DNA of 64,000 bases. Source: Pullichristensenella sp002068815. GTDB taxonomy: Bacteria > Bacillota > Clostridia > Christensenellales > Aristaeellaceae. The position numbers were made by a program, and so were the translations under genes. Below, piece after piece: positions 10,523 through 18,920 of this stretch (its first letter is position 1; each line of letters begins with the position of its first letter). The notes below the pieces were generated by a model. It did no database searches. It saw nothing but the letters and a program-made list of their open reading frames with translations, and was not told the origin of the DNA. Location of the stretch: NCBI GenBank assembly GCA_040772885.1, contig JAXGXF010000001.1, positions 248,001 through 312,000 of the forward strand, in the 5' to 3' direction.

Positions 10523-12316
10523 ATGACGAAGAACAAAAAGCTTCTTGATTGGGTCCGGGAAATGCAGAAGATGTGCCGGCCGGACAGCGTCTACTGGTGC
10601 GACGGCTCCGAGGAGGAGTACCAGAGGCTTCTGAAGGAGATGGTCGATTCGGGCGCGGCGATCCCGCTGAATCCCGAAAAGCGCCCGGGCTGTTACCTGT
10701 TCCGCAGCGACCCCTCCGACGTCGCGCGCGTCGAGGACCGCACGTTCATCGCGTCGAAGAAGAAGGAGGACGCCGGCCTCACGAACAACTGGATCGACCC
10801 GGTCGAACTCAAGAAGACGATGACGGAGCTCTACACCGGCAGCATGAAGGGCCGCACGATGTACGTGATTCCGTTCTCGATGGGCCCGATCGGTTCGCCG
10901 ATTTCGAAGATCGGCGTCGAGATCACCGACAGCGCCTACGTCGTCGTCAACATGCGCATCATGACGAGGATCGGCAACGAAGTGCTCAACGTCCTCGGCG
11001 ACGACGGCGAGTTCGTGCCGTGCCTGCACTCCGTCGGCGCGCCGCTCGAGGAGGGCCAGGAGGACGCCAAGTGGCCCTGCGCGCCGATCGAGAAGAAATA
11101 TATCAGCCACTTCCCCGAGGAGCGGACGATCTGGTCCTACGGCTCCGGCTACGGCGGAAACGCGCTGCTCGGCAAGAAGTGCTTCGCGCTTCGCATCGCG
11201 TCCGTGCAGGCGCGCGACGAGGGCTGGCTCGCCGAGCACATGCTGATACTGCGCCTGACCGACCCGAAGGGCAACGTCAAGTACATCACCGGCGCGTTCC
11301 CGAGCGCCTGCGGAAAGACCAACCTCGCGATGCTGATCCCGACGATCCCCGGCTGGAAGGTCGAGACGGTCGGCGACGATATCGCCTGGATGAAGTTCGG
11401 CAAGGACGGAAGGCTCTACGCGATCAACCCCGAGGCGGGCTTCTTCGGCGTGGCTCCCGGCACGTCCAACGACTCGAACCCGAACGCCATGCACACCATC
11501 GCCAAGAACACGATCTTCACGAACGTCGCGCTGACCGACGACGGCGACGTTTGGTGGGAGGGCATCGGCCATCCTGCGCCCGATCACCTGATCGACTGGA
11601 AGGGCTGCGACTGGGCGCCGGGCGGCAAGGAGCCCGCCGCGCACCCGAACGCCCGTTTCACGACGCCCGCGAAGCAGTGCCCGTCGATCGCGCCCGAGTG
11701 GGAGGACCCGAACGGCGTGCCGATCTCGGCGATCCTGATCGGCGGCCGCCGCCCGAGCACGATCCCGCTGGTGCACGAGAGCTTCGACTGGAAGCACGGC
11801 ATCTTCTTAGGCTCGATCATGGGCAGCGAAATCACCGCCGCCGCGATCTCCGCGAACATCGGCCAGGTCCGCCGCGATCCGTTCGCGATGCTGCCGTTCA
11901 TCGGCTACAACGTGACCGACTACCTCCAGCACTGGTTCGACATCGGCGAGAAGAGCGAGGAGGGCAAGCTCCCGAAGATCTTCTACGTCAACTGGTTCAA
12001 GAAGAACGCCGACGGCAAGTTCATCTGGCCGGGCTACGGCGAGAACAGCCGCGTGCTCAAGTGGATCGTCGAGCGCGTGTCCGGTCAAGCCTCCGCGAAC
12101 AAGACGCCCATCGGCTACCTGCCGCGCAAGGAGGACCTCTATATCGACGGCCTCAACATCTCCGACGAGGCGCTCGACACGCTTCTCAAGGTCGACAGGG
12201 ACGAGTGGAAGCGCGAGCTCAACTCGATCAAGGAGTACTACGCGAAGTTCGACGGGAAGCTGCCGGAGGAACTCTACAAGCAGCTCGTCGCGCTCGAGGA
12301 TCGGCTGGGGGATTAA
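10523..12316 (+). CDS. pckG: phosphoenolpyruvate carboxykinase (GTP)
   Basis: Interconverts oxaloacetate and phosphoenolpyruvate using GTP/GDP; cytosolic, 597 aa, the family length. The GTP-PEPCK hyperreactive-Cys P-loop SACGKTNLAM is present (ACGKTN at 262-267). Other family motifs include MGPIGSPISKIGVEITDS, VGDDIAWM and NPEAGFFGVAPGTS. The ATG at 10523 is preceded by GGAGAGA. Monocistronic: own promoter and a strong terminator at 12331. In anaerobic fermenters this enzyme often works in the carboxylating direction; the direction here cannot be read from sequence. Confidence 0.96.
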   Translation: MTKNKKLLDWVREMQKMCRPDSVYWCDGSEEEYQRLLKEMVDSGAAIPLNPEKRPGCYLFRSDPSDVARVEDRTFIASKKKEDAGLTNNWIDPVELKKTMTELYTGSMKGRTMYVIPFSMGPIGSPISKIGVEITDSAYVVVNMRIMTRIGNEVLNVLGDDGEFVPCLHSVGAPLEEGQEDAKWPCAPIEKKYISHFPEERTIWSYGSGYGGNALLGKKCFALRIASVQARDEGWLAEHMLILRLTDPKGNVKYITGAFPSACGKTNLAMLIPTIPGWKVETVGDDIAWMKFGKDGRLYAINPEAGFFGVAPGTSNDSNPNAMHTIAKNTIFTNVALTDDGDVWWEGIGHPAPDHLIDWKGCDWAPGGKEPAAHPNARFTTPAKQCPSIAPEWEDPNGVPISAILIGGRRPSTIPLVHESFDWKHGIFLGSIMGSEITAAAISANIGQVRRDPFAMLPFIGYNVTDYLQHWFDIGEKSEEGKLPKIFYVNWFKKNADGKFIWPGYGENSRVLKWIVERVSGQASANKTPIGYLPRKEDLYIDGLNISDEALDTLLKVDRDEWKRELNSIKEYYAKFDGKLPEELYKQLVALEDRLGD

Positions 12317-12330
12317 GAGACAAATGGGTC

Positions 12331-12362
12331 GCCGCGCAAAATACGCGCGGCGGCTCTTTTTT
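12331..12362 (+). terminator. rho-independent terminator of pckG
   Basis: Perfect stem GCCGCGC / GCGCGGC (12331-12337 with 12345-12351) followed by a T-run at 12357-12362. It stands directly before the helicase promoter. Confidence 0.85.
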
Positions 12363-12375
12363 GTAGGCAAAAACG

Positions 12376-12384
12376 TGGTATACT
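12376..12384 (+). promoter_or_regulatory. extended -10 promoter of the SUV3-like helicase gene
   Basis: TGG plus TATACT (12379-12384), the same arrangement as the pckG promoter. The predicted start near 12391 coincides with the first in-frame ATG, making the next ATG at 12418 the likelier initiation codon. Confidence 0.55.
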
Positions 12385-12417
12385 ACTGCCATGCGGTCGA
12401 GAGGATGGGATGCTTCG

Positions 12418-14208
12418 ATGAAGGTGCAAAAGAAGGTCGAGCTGGAGTTCGCGGCGATACGCGGCCAGTACGCGAAGATTCGCTCGATCGCGTCGCACAC
12501 GAAGGCGCGGCACCTCTGGCAGCAGGAGGCCGCGGTGCGCGAGCGGATCAAGGCGCTGCAGAGGATGCGAACGCACGCGCCCCACGGGTACGACAGGGTA
12601 TACGCCGATTACGCGGCGCTTCTGGAGGAGCTCTCGCGGCGCATACTCGACAGCTACAACGAGCAGCGCGGCACGTCTTTCCGGTTCGAGGAGGTCGTCA
12701 AGGGCCACTTCAAGGCGTACCTGAGCTCCGGCGTACTGTCGGTTTTGATGGCGAGCCACATACCGCATTTGCTCTCCGACGCGTTCAACCGGTGCCTTCC
12801 GGCGAACCCGAAGGACGAATACCCCGCCGCGCGCGCCGTGCGCAGGCACATCGTACTGCATCTGGGCGAGACGAACACCGGCAAGACCTATCAGGCGATC
12901 CGGCGATTGATCCAGCGCGGCGAGGGCGTCTATCTCGCGCCGCTCCGGGTGCTCGCGCTCGAGAACTTCGAGAGCATGAACGTGGTCGGCGCACGGTGCA
13001 GCCTCTTGACCGGCGAGGAGGAGATTTGCGTCGACGGCGCGCGGCTCATCAGCTGCACGGTCGAGAAGCTGAATTTGGAAAGGCGCTACCCGGTCGCCGT
13101 GATCGACGAGGTGCAGATGCTCAAGGACTCCCAGCGCGGCGCAGCGTGGGTGCGCGCGCTTCTCGGGCTCAACTGCCCGGAAATCCACGTCTGCGGCGCG
13201 CTGAACGCCCGCGAGCAACTGATCCGCATGGTCGAGGACTGCGGCGATACCTACGAATTCCACGAATACACGCGCGCGGTGCCGCTGTCGGTCGAGGGGC
13301 GGCCGGTCGACCTCGCGAAGGTGCGCGCGGGCGACGCGCTGATCGCGTTCTCGAAAAAGCGGGTCATCGCGCTCGCGGAATACCTCGAGGGGCGCGGCAT
13401 CCCTGCCGCGGTCATCTACGGCGACCTGCCGCCGGAGGTGCGAAGGATGCAGTACTCGGCGTTTCTCTCCGGCGAGAAGCGCGTGCTCGTCTCGACCGAC
13501 GCGATCGGCATGGGCGTCAACCTGCCGATCCGGAGGATCGTGTTCACGGAGCTCGCGAAGTTCGACGGCGAGGAGGTCCGAATGCTCTCCTCGCAGGAGG
13601 TCAAGCAGATCGCCGGGCGCGCCGGGCGGCTCGGCATCTACGACGTCGGCTACGTCGCGGCGGCGTTCGAGGCGCGCTCGTTCCTCGAGGCGCAGCTCGA
13701 CGCCGAGGACGCGCCGATAGAACAGGCGGTCGTCGGCCCGAGCGAGGCGCTGCTCTCGATCGGCATACTTCCCCTGCGCGAAAAGCTCGCGCTCTGGAGC
13801 ACGCGCGAGGAGGCTCTCCCCCACTACCGCAAGATGGACGTGCGCGACCAACTGCTCGTGCTCGACCGGATTGCACCCTATCGCCTGCCGGAGAAGGTCC
13901 AGTGGCAATTGATCATGCTGCCGTTCGACGTGCACAGCGAGGAGCGCATGTCGCAGTTCCTGAACTACGTCGAGGCGCGCTTCATCCGCCGCGAGAAGGC
14001 GCTGTTGAAGCCCGTCATGGAGCAGCAGGATTTGAGCTATCTCGAGGGTTATTATCAGGCCGTGAACCTCTACTACGCGTTTTCGCGCGCGTTCTCGCTG
14101 CCGTTCGACGAGGCGTGGGTGTACGAAGTGCGCAGGGATGTCAGCCACAGGATCAACAGGCAGCTCAACAAAACCCGAACCCTCATAAGAAAGGCTCCCA
14201 GCACATAG
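12418..14208 (+). CDS. SUV3-like DExH-box RNA helicase
   Basis: ATP-dependent RNA helicase, 596 aa, very similar in motifs to mitochondrial SUV3: Walker A GETNTGKT (150-157), the DEVQM box (from 230) followed by KDSQRGAAWVRALLG, and QIAGRAGR (397-404). SUV3 unwinds RNA for degradation; a role in RNA turnover is expected but not shown. The ATG at 12418 is preferred over 12391 because the promoter would start transcription at about 12391, and GAGAGG lies between the two. The last codons overlap the bidirectional terminator at 14192. Confidence 0.85.
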   Translation: MKVQKKVELEFAAIRGQYAKIRSIASHTKARHLWQQEAAVRERIKALQRMRTHAPHGYDRVYADYAALLEELSRRILDSYNEQRGTSFRFEEVVKGHFKAYLSSGVLSVLMASHIPHLLSDAFNRCLPANPKDEYPAARAVRRHIVLHLGETNTGKTYQAIRRLIQRGEGVYLAPLRVLALENFESMNVVGARCSLLTGEEEICVDGARLISCTVEKLNLERRYPVAVIDEVQMLKDSQRGAAWVRALLGLNCPEIHVCGALNAREQLIRMVEDCGDTYEFHEYTRAVPLSVEGRPVDLAKVRAGDALIAFSKKRVIALAEYLEGRGIPAAVIYGDLPPEVRRMQYSAFLSGEKRVLVSTDAIGMGVNLPIRRIVFTELAKFDGEEVRMLSSQEVKQIAGRAGRLGIYDVGYVAAAFEARSFLEAQLDAEDAPIEQAVVGPSEALLSIGILPLREKLALWSTREEALPHYRKMDVRDQLLVLDRIAPYRLPEKVQWQLIMLPFDVHSEERMSQFLNYVEARFIRREKALLKPVMEQQDLSYLEGYYQAVNLYYAFSRAFSLPFDEAWVYEVRRDVSHRINRQLNKTRTLIRKAPST

Positions 14209-14218
14209 CCGGGAGCCT
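14192..14218. terminator. bidirectional terminator between helicase and sugar ABC operon
   Basis: Stem AGGCTCCC / GGGAGCCT (8 bp). On the minus strand it is followed by TTTCTTA and ends the binding-protein transcript. It includes the last codons of the helicase gene. Confidence 0.7.
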
Positions 14219-14234
14219 CAAGTTTAGGTAGAGC

Positions 14235-15158
14235 TTAGCCGATCGCGGCCGCGTCGAGTATGACGGCGCCGGAGTCGATGTCCTCGAACTCGGTCGTGCC
14301 GTTGACGAGGAACTCGACGGCGGTCTGGATGCCGAAGTAGCCCATGTTGTAGGGGTTCTGCGCGGTGGTCGCAACGAGCGCGCCGGTCTTGACCAGGTTC
14401 AGGATCGCGTCGGACTTGTCGAAGCCAACGCCCAGAACCTTCGTCTCGCCCTCGGCCGCGATCGCGTTGCCGACGCCCACGGTCCCGCCCTCATTCGTGC
14501 CGAACAGCGCGACCGCGCCGTCGGTGATGAAGTTCGTGGCGATTTCCTGGGACTTGCTCGGGTCGCCCTCGCCGTACTGCGTCTCCATGATCTCGAACTT
14601 CGTGCCTTCGAACGCGGCGCGGAAGCCCGCCTCGCGGTGCACGGTGGACGTGGTCGCGGCGTTGACGTTGACGATGCCGATCTTGCCCTCGGTGACGCCC
14701 GCGGCGGTCAGCGCGGCGAGCAGCGTCTCGCCCGCCATCTTGCCGGCGGCGGTGTTGTCGGTGCAGATGGTCTGCAGCGCGACGTCGGAGTTCGCCGGGG
14801 AGTCTACGTAGACGAACGCGACGCCGTCGGCGGCGAGCTCCTCAATCGTGGCGACCTGCGTGTCCGGGCCGTTCGAGGCGAGCAGGATCGCGTCGGCGTT
14901 GTCGGCATACGCGTTGTTGATGATCTCGATCTGCGCGGCGTCGTCCTTGCCGTTGGTCGGGGCGTTCCACTTGTAATTGATGTTGATGCCCTTCGCGGCG
15001 AACTCGGCGACGGCCGCCTTGCAGCCCTCGTCGACGCTCACCCAGTGCTGGTCCATCTGGTCCATCGTGACGAGGTAGATCGTGTAGTCCTCCGCAAGCG
15101 CGAAGCTCGCGGTCAGAATCAGAGCCAGCCCGAGAATCAGTGCAAACAGTTTCTTCAT
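14235..15158 (-). CDS. sugar ABC transporter substrate-binding protein, RbsB type
   Basis: 307 aa periplasmic-binding-protein-4 family. The signal peptide ends SFALAE, again without a lipobox Cys. Typical features: YLVTMDQMDQHW near the start, DAILLASNGPD (effector loop) and CTDNTAAGKMAGE (second lobe). It binds a monosaccharide for the ATPase and permease encoded upstream. Very strong AAGGAGG ribosome binding site, consistent with high expression. It is last in the operon, after a 75-nt spacer that can fold into small hairpins. Substrate not determinable; ribose, galactose or a heptose-like sugar are options. Confidence 0.88.
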   Translation of the reverse strand: MKKLFALILGLALILTASFALAEDYTIYLVTMDQMDQHWVSVDEGCKAAVAEFAAKGININYKWNAPTNGKDDAAQIEIINNAYADNADAILLASNGPDTQVATIEELAADGVAFVYVDSPANSDVALQTICTDNTAAGKMAGETLLAALTAAGVTEGKIGIVNVNAATTSTVHREAGFRAAFEGTKFEIMETQYGEGDPSKSQEIATNFITDGAVALFGTNEGGTVGVGNAIAAEGETKVLGVGFDKSDAILNLVKTGALVATTAQNPYNMGYFGIQTAVEFLVNGTTEFEDIDSGAVILDAAAIG

Positions 15159-15233
15159 GGGTTCGTTCCTCCTTTTTATTTCTCAAAATGCGCGGGGCAT
15201 TTCAAGTGCAAATTCAGGCGCCCGCCCTGCGGG

Positions 15234-16265
15234 TTAGGCGGCGCGGCGGCGGAACAGGCGGATCTTTCCGCTGCGGCGCACGACGTCGATCAACACCGAG
15301 GCGATGACGATGACGCCGATGATGATGTTCCGGAGCGCGACCGGGGAGCCCGCGAGCTGCAGCCCGTTGTCGAGCACCGCCCAGACGCTCGAGCCCACGA
15401 GCACCGCGGCGAGTATGCCGGTGCCGCCCAAGGTCGAGATGCCGCCGATGACGCTGACCGCGACGCCGTACATCTCATACGACGTGCCCGCGTCCATCGT
15501 GCCGGTGCCGGTCGTCGCGCACTGTATGAGGCCGACGAGGCACGCGCAGAACGCCGAGATCACGTATGCCTTGATGATCGTCCGCGCGACGTTGACGCCC
15601 GAGAGGTGCGAGGCCTCGCGGTTCGAGCCGACCGCGTAGACGTGCCGGCCGGTGCGGGTCTTGGACAGGATGAAGTTGAACACGAGCCACACGGCGATCG
15701 CGATCACGAACGTGTTGTAGATCTTGAGCTCGCCGATTCGGATAAAGCCCTGGTAGAAGAACACGCGGAAGACCTTCGCGGCCTCGCCGAGCTGCTTCTC
15801 GATCGAGTCGGTGTTGCGGTTGTTGTTGACCAACTGCGCGAGCCCGCGGCAGATCGTCATCGTGCCGAGCGTCGCGATGAACGGCGGCAGCTTGCAGCGG
15901 GCGACCAGCTCGCCGTTCAGGATTCCGACGACCAGGCTCGACGCCAGCGTGATCGCGATTGCGAAGAGCGGATTGACGCCGAAGCACATCAGCGTCGCGC
16001 TCATCATGCAGCTCATGCCGAGCACGGAGCCGATCGACAGGTCGATGTTTCCGGTGATCAGCACATAGCCCTGGCCGATGCCGACGATGATGTAGGGCGC
16101 GATCTGCCGGAGCAGGTTCCCGACGTTGCGCACGCCGAAGAAGTTCGGGTTGATGAAGCTGAACACGGCGCACAATACGACAAGCCCGACGAGAACCGTC
16201 AATACCTGGCCCACGCCGCGCTGGCCGATCAGGCCCCGAATGCCGCCGTTCTTCTTGTTTTCCAT
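15234..16265 (-). CDS. sugar ABC transporter permease, RbsC type
   Basis: 343 aa, 8-10 membrane segments. Family motifs: GYVLITGNIDLSIGSVLG, PPFIATLGTM, GSNREASHLSGVNV and VIGGISTLGGTG. The long frame runs further upstream inside the ATPase gene; the ATG at 16265 is chosen because MENKKNGG gives the usual N-terminus, and AGAGGAG is placed about 12 nt before it. It starts 22 nt after the ATPase stop. Forms the membrane channel with the RbsA-type ATPase. Confidence 0.88.
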   Translation of the reverse strand: MENKKNGGIRGLIGQRGVGQVLTVLVGLVVLCAVFSFINPNFFGVRNVGNLLRQIAPYIIVGIGQGYVLITGNIDLSIGSVLGMSCMMSATLMCFGVNPLFAIAITLASSLVVGILNGELVARCKLPPFIATLGTMTICRGLAQLVNNNRNTDSIEKQLGEAAKVFRVFFYQGFIRIGELKIYNTFVIAIAVWLVFNFILSKTRTGRHVYAVGSNREASHLSGVNVARTIIKAYVISAFCACLVGLIQCATTGTGTMDAGTSYEMYGVAVSVIGGISTLGGTGILAAVLVGSSVWAVLDNGLQLAGSPVALRNIIIGVIVIASVLIDVVRRSGKIRLFRRRAA

Positions 16266-16287
16266 ACTCCGATGCCGCTCCTCTCGA

Positions 16288-17811
16288 TTATGCGTGCGCG
16301 ACAAACTTGGACTCGAAATCGGTCGCCATCTCGAGGATTTTTTCCTGCGTGGCGTCCTTGATGTCCAATTCGCCGGTGATGCGGCCGTCGCACATGACGA
16401 TGATGCGGTCCGCAATGCCCAGTACCTCCGGCATTTCGGAGGACACGAATATGACGCTGATGCCGTCCTGCTTGAGCCGGTTCATCAGGTGGTAGATCTC
16501 GACCTTCGCCGCGACGTCGATGCCGCGCGTCGGCTCGTCGAAGATCACGACGCGCGAGGTCCTCGCGAGCCACTTGCCGACGACGACCTTCTGCTGGTTT
16601 CCGCCCGAGAGGCTGCCCGCGTCGACGTCGGCGTTGGGCATCTTGATCGAGAAGTTCTTCTTCGCCGTCTCGACCATGCGGCCGACGAGCCCGTTTTTGA
16701 CGACGGTCAGGGCGCCCGTGACGATGTCGAGGTTCGGAAGCTCGATGTTCGAGCGGATGCTCAATTTCGTGCACAGCCCGTCGCGCTTGCGGTCCTCCGG
16801 GACGAGCGACAGCCCGTGCTTGATCGCGTCGATCGGGCGGCGGATCGCGATCTCCTTGCCGTCGATGAATATCTGGCCGGATTCGCGCGGGTCGACGCCG
16901 AAGATCGCGCGCGTCGTCTCGGTCCGCCCCGCGCCCATCAGCCCCGCGAAGCCCAGTATCTCGCCCTCGTAGGCGGAGAACGAGACGTTTCGGACCATGC
17001 GCCCGGCGTTGAGGTTCCTGACCTCGAATATCTTCTTTCCCTTGGGGCAGGTGACGCGCGGGAACTTCTCCTTGATCTCGCGCCCGACCATGTAGGAGAT
17101 GATCTCGGACATCGTCGTGTCTTTGTAATTCATCTCGGTGACGAACTGCCCGTCGCGCAGGATCGTCACGCGGTCGACGATGTGCTGCAGTTCCTCGAGG
17201 CGGTGCGATATGTAGATGATCCCCCGGCCCTCCTCGCGGAGCTGGCGGATGATCCGGAACAATTCGTCGATCTCCTTCGCCGTCAGCGCCGAGGTCGGCT
17301 CGTCCATGATTAAAATCCGCGCGTTCGTCGACAGCGCCTTCGCGATCTCGACCATCTGCTGCTTCGAGACCTGCATGTCGCCGACGATCGCGGTCGGGTC
17401 GATGTCTATGCGGAGCTTCTTGAGGATCTCCTCGGCCCTGCGGTTCATCTCCTTCTGCGAGAGCACGATGCCCCGCTTCTTCTCGCGGCCCAGGAACATG
17501 TTCTCCGCGACGGTCAGGTGCTGGCACATGTTCAATTCCTGGTAGATGATCGCGATGCCGAGCTCCTGCGCGCGCTTCGGGGTCATCCCCTCGACGCGCT
17601 GGCCGAACACCTTCATCTCGCCGCCGTCCTTCTGGTAGACGCCGGACAGTATCTTCATCAGCGTCGATTTGCCCGCGCCGTTCTCGCCCAAGAGCGCCAT
17701 GACCTCGCCGGCGCGCAGGCGGAAGCGGACGTCGTCCAGCGCCTTGACGCCCGGGAAGGACTTCGACACGTGGTCGAGCTCGACGATAAACCGTCCCTCG
17801 TTTGCCTGCAT
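16288..17811 (-). CDS. sugar ABC transporter ATPase, RbsA type (two nucleotide-binding domains)
   Basis: 507 aa with tandem ATPase domains: N-terminal Walker A GENGAGKS (42-49) and C-terminal half with the usual weakened Walker A (GLMGAGRTE) and signature LSGGNQQK. Drives import of a monosaccharide. Starts upstream at 17853 and 17880 are open, but the sigma-A promoter occupies 17852-17880, so the ATG at 17811 is the first usable one and gives normal length. First gene of the three-gene operon ATPase-permease-binding protein. Confidence 0.9.
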   Translation of the reverse strand: MQANEGRFIVELDHVSKSFPGVKALDDVRFRLRAGEVMALLGENGAGKSTLMKILSGVYQKDGGEMKVFGQRVEGMTPKRAQELGIAIIYQELNMCQHLTVAENMFLGREKKRGIVLSQKEMNRRAEEILKKLRIDIDPTAIVGDMQVSKQQMVEIAKALSTNARILIMDEPTSALTAKEIDELFRIIRQLREEGRGIIYISHRLEELQHIVDRVTILRDGQFVTEMNYKDTTMSEIISYMVGREIKEKFPRVTCPKGKKIFEVRNLNAGRMVRNVSFSAYEGEILGFAGLMGAGRTETTRAIFGVDPRESGQIFIDGKEIAIRRPIDAIKHGLSLVPEDRKRDGLCTKLSIRSNIELPNLDIVTGALTVVKNGLVGRMVETAKKNFSIKMPNADVDAGSLSGGNQQKVVVGKWLARTSRVVIFDEPTRGIDVAAKVEIYHLMNRLKQDGISVIFVSSEMPEVLGIADRIIVMCDGRITGELDIKDATQEKILEMATDFESKFVAHA

Positions 17812-17851
17812 GCGATCCCGCCGTTCCTCTTGAGAATCTTGAGATAAATTC

Positions 17852-17880
17852 ATTATATCACCATGCAAAATTAACTTCAA
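17852..17880 (-). promoter_or_regulatory. sigma-A promoter of the RbsA-type operon
   Basis: Minus strand TTGAAG (17875-17880), 17-bp spacer, TATAAT (17852-17857). It lies divergent to the promoter of the ROK kinase about 95 bp away. Confidence 0.8.
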
Positions 17881-17903
17881 GGGGCTATATTAAAAATTAA
17901 CTG

Positions 17904-17914
17904 AATTAACAAAT
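17904..17914. promoter_or_regulatory. candidate ROK operator (shared 11-mer)
   Basis: AATTAACAAAT in the divergent spacer between the sugar ABC operon and the ROK kinase. The identical 11-mer occurs at 20384-20394, just past the -10 of the HAD-kinase-isomerase operon. The intervening ROK repressor could bind both; this is inference from sharing and position only. Confidence 0.35.
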
Positions 17915-17974
17915 TACAATTCGCGGCTTCCTGGCGAGAATATATGCGCTCAGCGCGCGCATCTTTCACCATTG

Positions 17975-18003
17975 TTGACTTCGCGGATGCGGGGATTTAT
18001 AAT
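17975..18003 (+). promoter_or_regulatory. sigma-A promoter of the ROK kinase gene
   Basis: TTGACT (17975-17980), 17-bp spacer, TATAAT (17998-18003). Confidence 0.8.
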
Positions 18004-18034
18004 GAAACCGCGCGGGCGAAGGCGGAGGGATTTC

Positions 18035-18920
18035 ATGCGGAGATATGTCTGGGGAATCGACATCGGCGGCACGAAGTGCGCGCTGGTTTCGGGGGACGAT
18101 GCGGGAAACGTGCTGTTCCGGCGCGAGATACGCACGCGGGAGTGCGCCGGCTGGAGAGAGGTGCTCGGCGCGCTGTTTGAGGCGCTCCCCGAACAGCGCC
18201 CGGAGGCGGTCGGAATCAGCTGCGGCGGACCGCTCGACGCGGCGCGCGGCCTGATCCTGTCGCCGCCGAATCTGCCCGGCTGGGACGAGGTGCCGATCGT
18301 CGGCGCCGTTTCCGGCCGTTTCGGCGTGCCGGCGTTTTTGCAGAACGACGCGAACGCGTGCGCGCTGGCGGAGTGGCGGTTCGGCGCGGGCAGAGGCGCG
18401 AGGAATATGGTGTTTCTGACGTTCGGGACGGGGTTCGGCGCGGGGCTGATACTCGACGGGAAGCTGTATTCGGGCACGAACGACATGGCGGGCGAGATCG
18501 GGCACGTGCGCTGTGAACCGGACGGGCCGGTCGGCTACGGAAAGGCGGGGTCGTTCGAGGGGTTCTGCTCCGGCGGCGGCATCGAGCAGCTCTCGGGCGG
18601 GCGGAGCGCGCGCGAGGTCGTCGAGCTCGCCGACCGCGGCGACCGGGCGATGCTCGATGTGCTCCGGTTGAGCGCCGAAAAGCTCGGGCTGTGCCTGTCG
18701 CTCTTGATCGACCTGCTCAATCCGGAGCGGATCGTCGTCGGCAGCATCTACGCGCGCGCTTCGCCACTTCGAGTACGGGGCGAGGCGCATGATCGAGCGG
18801 GAGGCGCTCCCCCACTCCCGCCGGGTGTGCGAGGTCGTGCCCGCGCAGCTCGGCGACGCCATCGGAGACGTCGCCGCGCTGACGGTCGCGTGGAACGGAT
18901 TGGGTCAGGCCCTGTCCTGA
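18035..18920 (+). pseudogene. ROK-family sugar kinase with a frameshift near the C-terminus
   Basis: Sugar kinase of the ROK family with GIDIGGTK (7-14, phosphate loop) and GISCGGPLD. The zinc motif CxCGxxGC is absent and replaced by DGPVGYGKAGSFEG, as in some ROK subfamilies. Translation is clean to SIYAR (about 18756) and then turns into an Arg-rich nonsense tail ending at 19054. Shifting frame around 18761-18765 restores a family-like C-terminus (HFEYGARRMIEREALP to VAALTVAW) ending with TGA at 18918. This is either a true frameshift or a 1-nt sequence error. ATG at 18035 behind GGAGGG. The restored end overlaps the convergent ROK repressor by 16 bp. Confidence 0.8.

Noticed and set aside
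12391..12393. First ATG of the helicase frame as start
   Set aside because: It coincides with the predicted transcript start and has no ribosome binding site; the ATG at 12418 is better placed.
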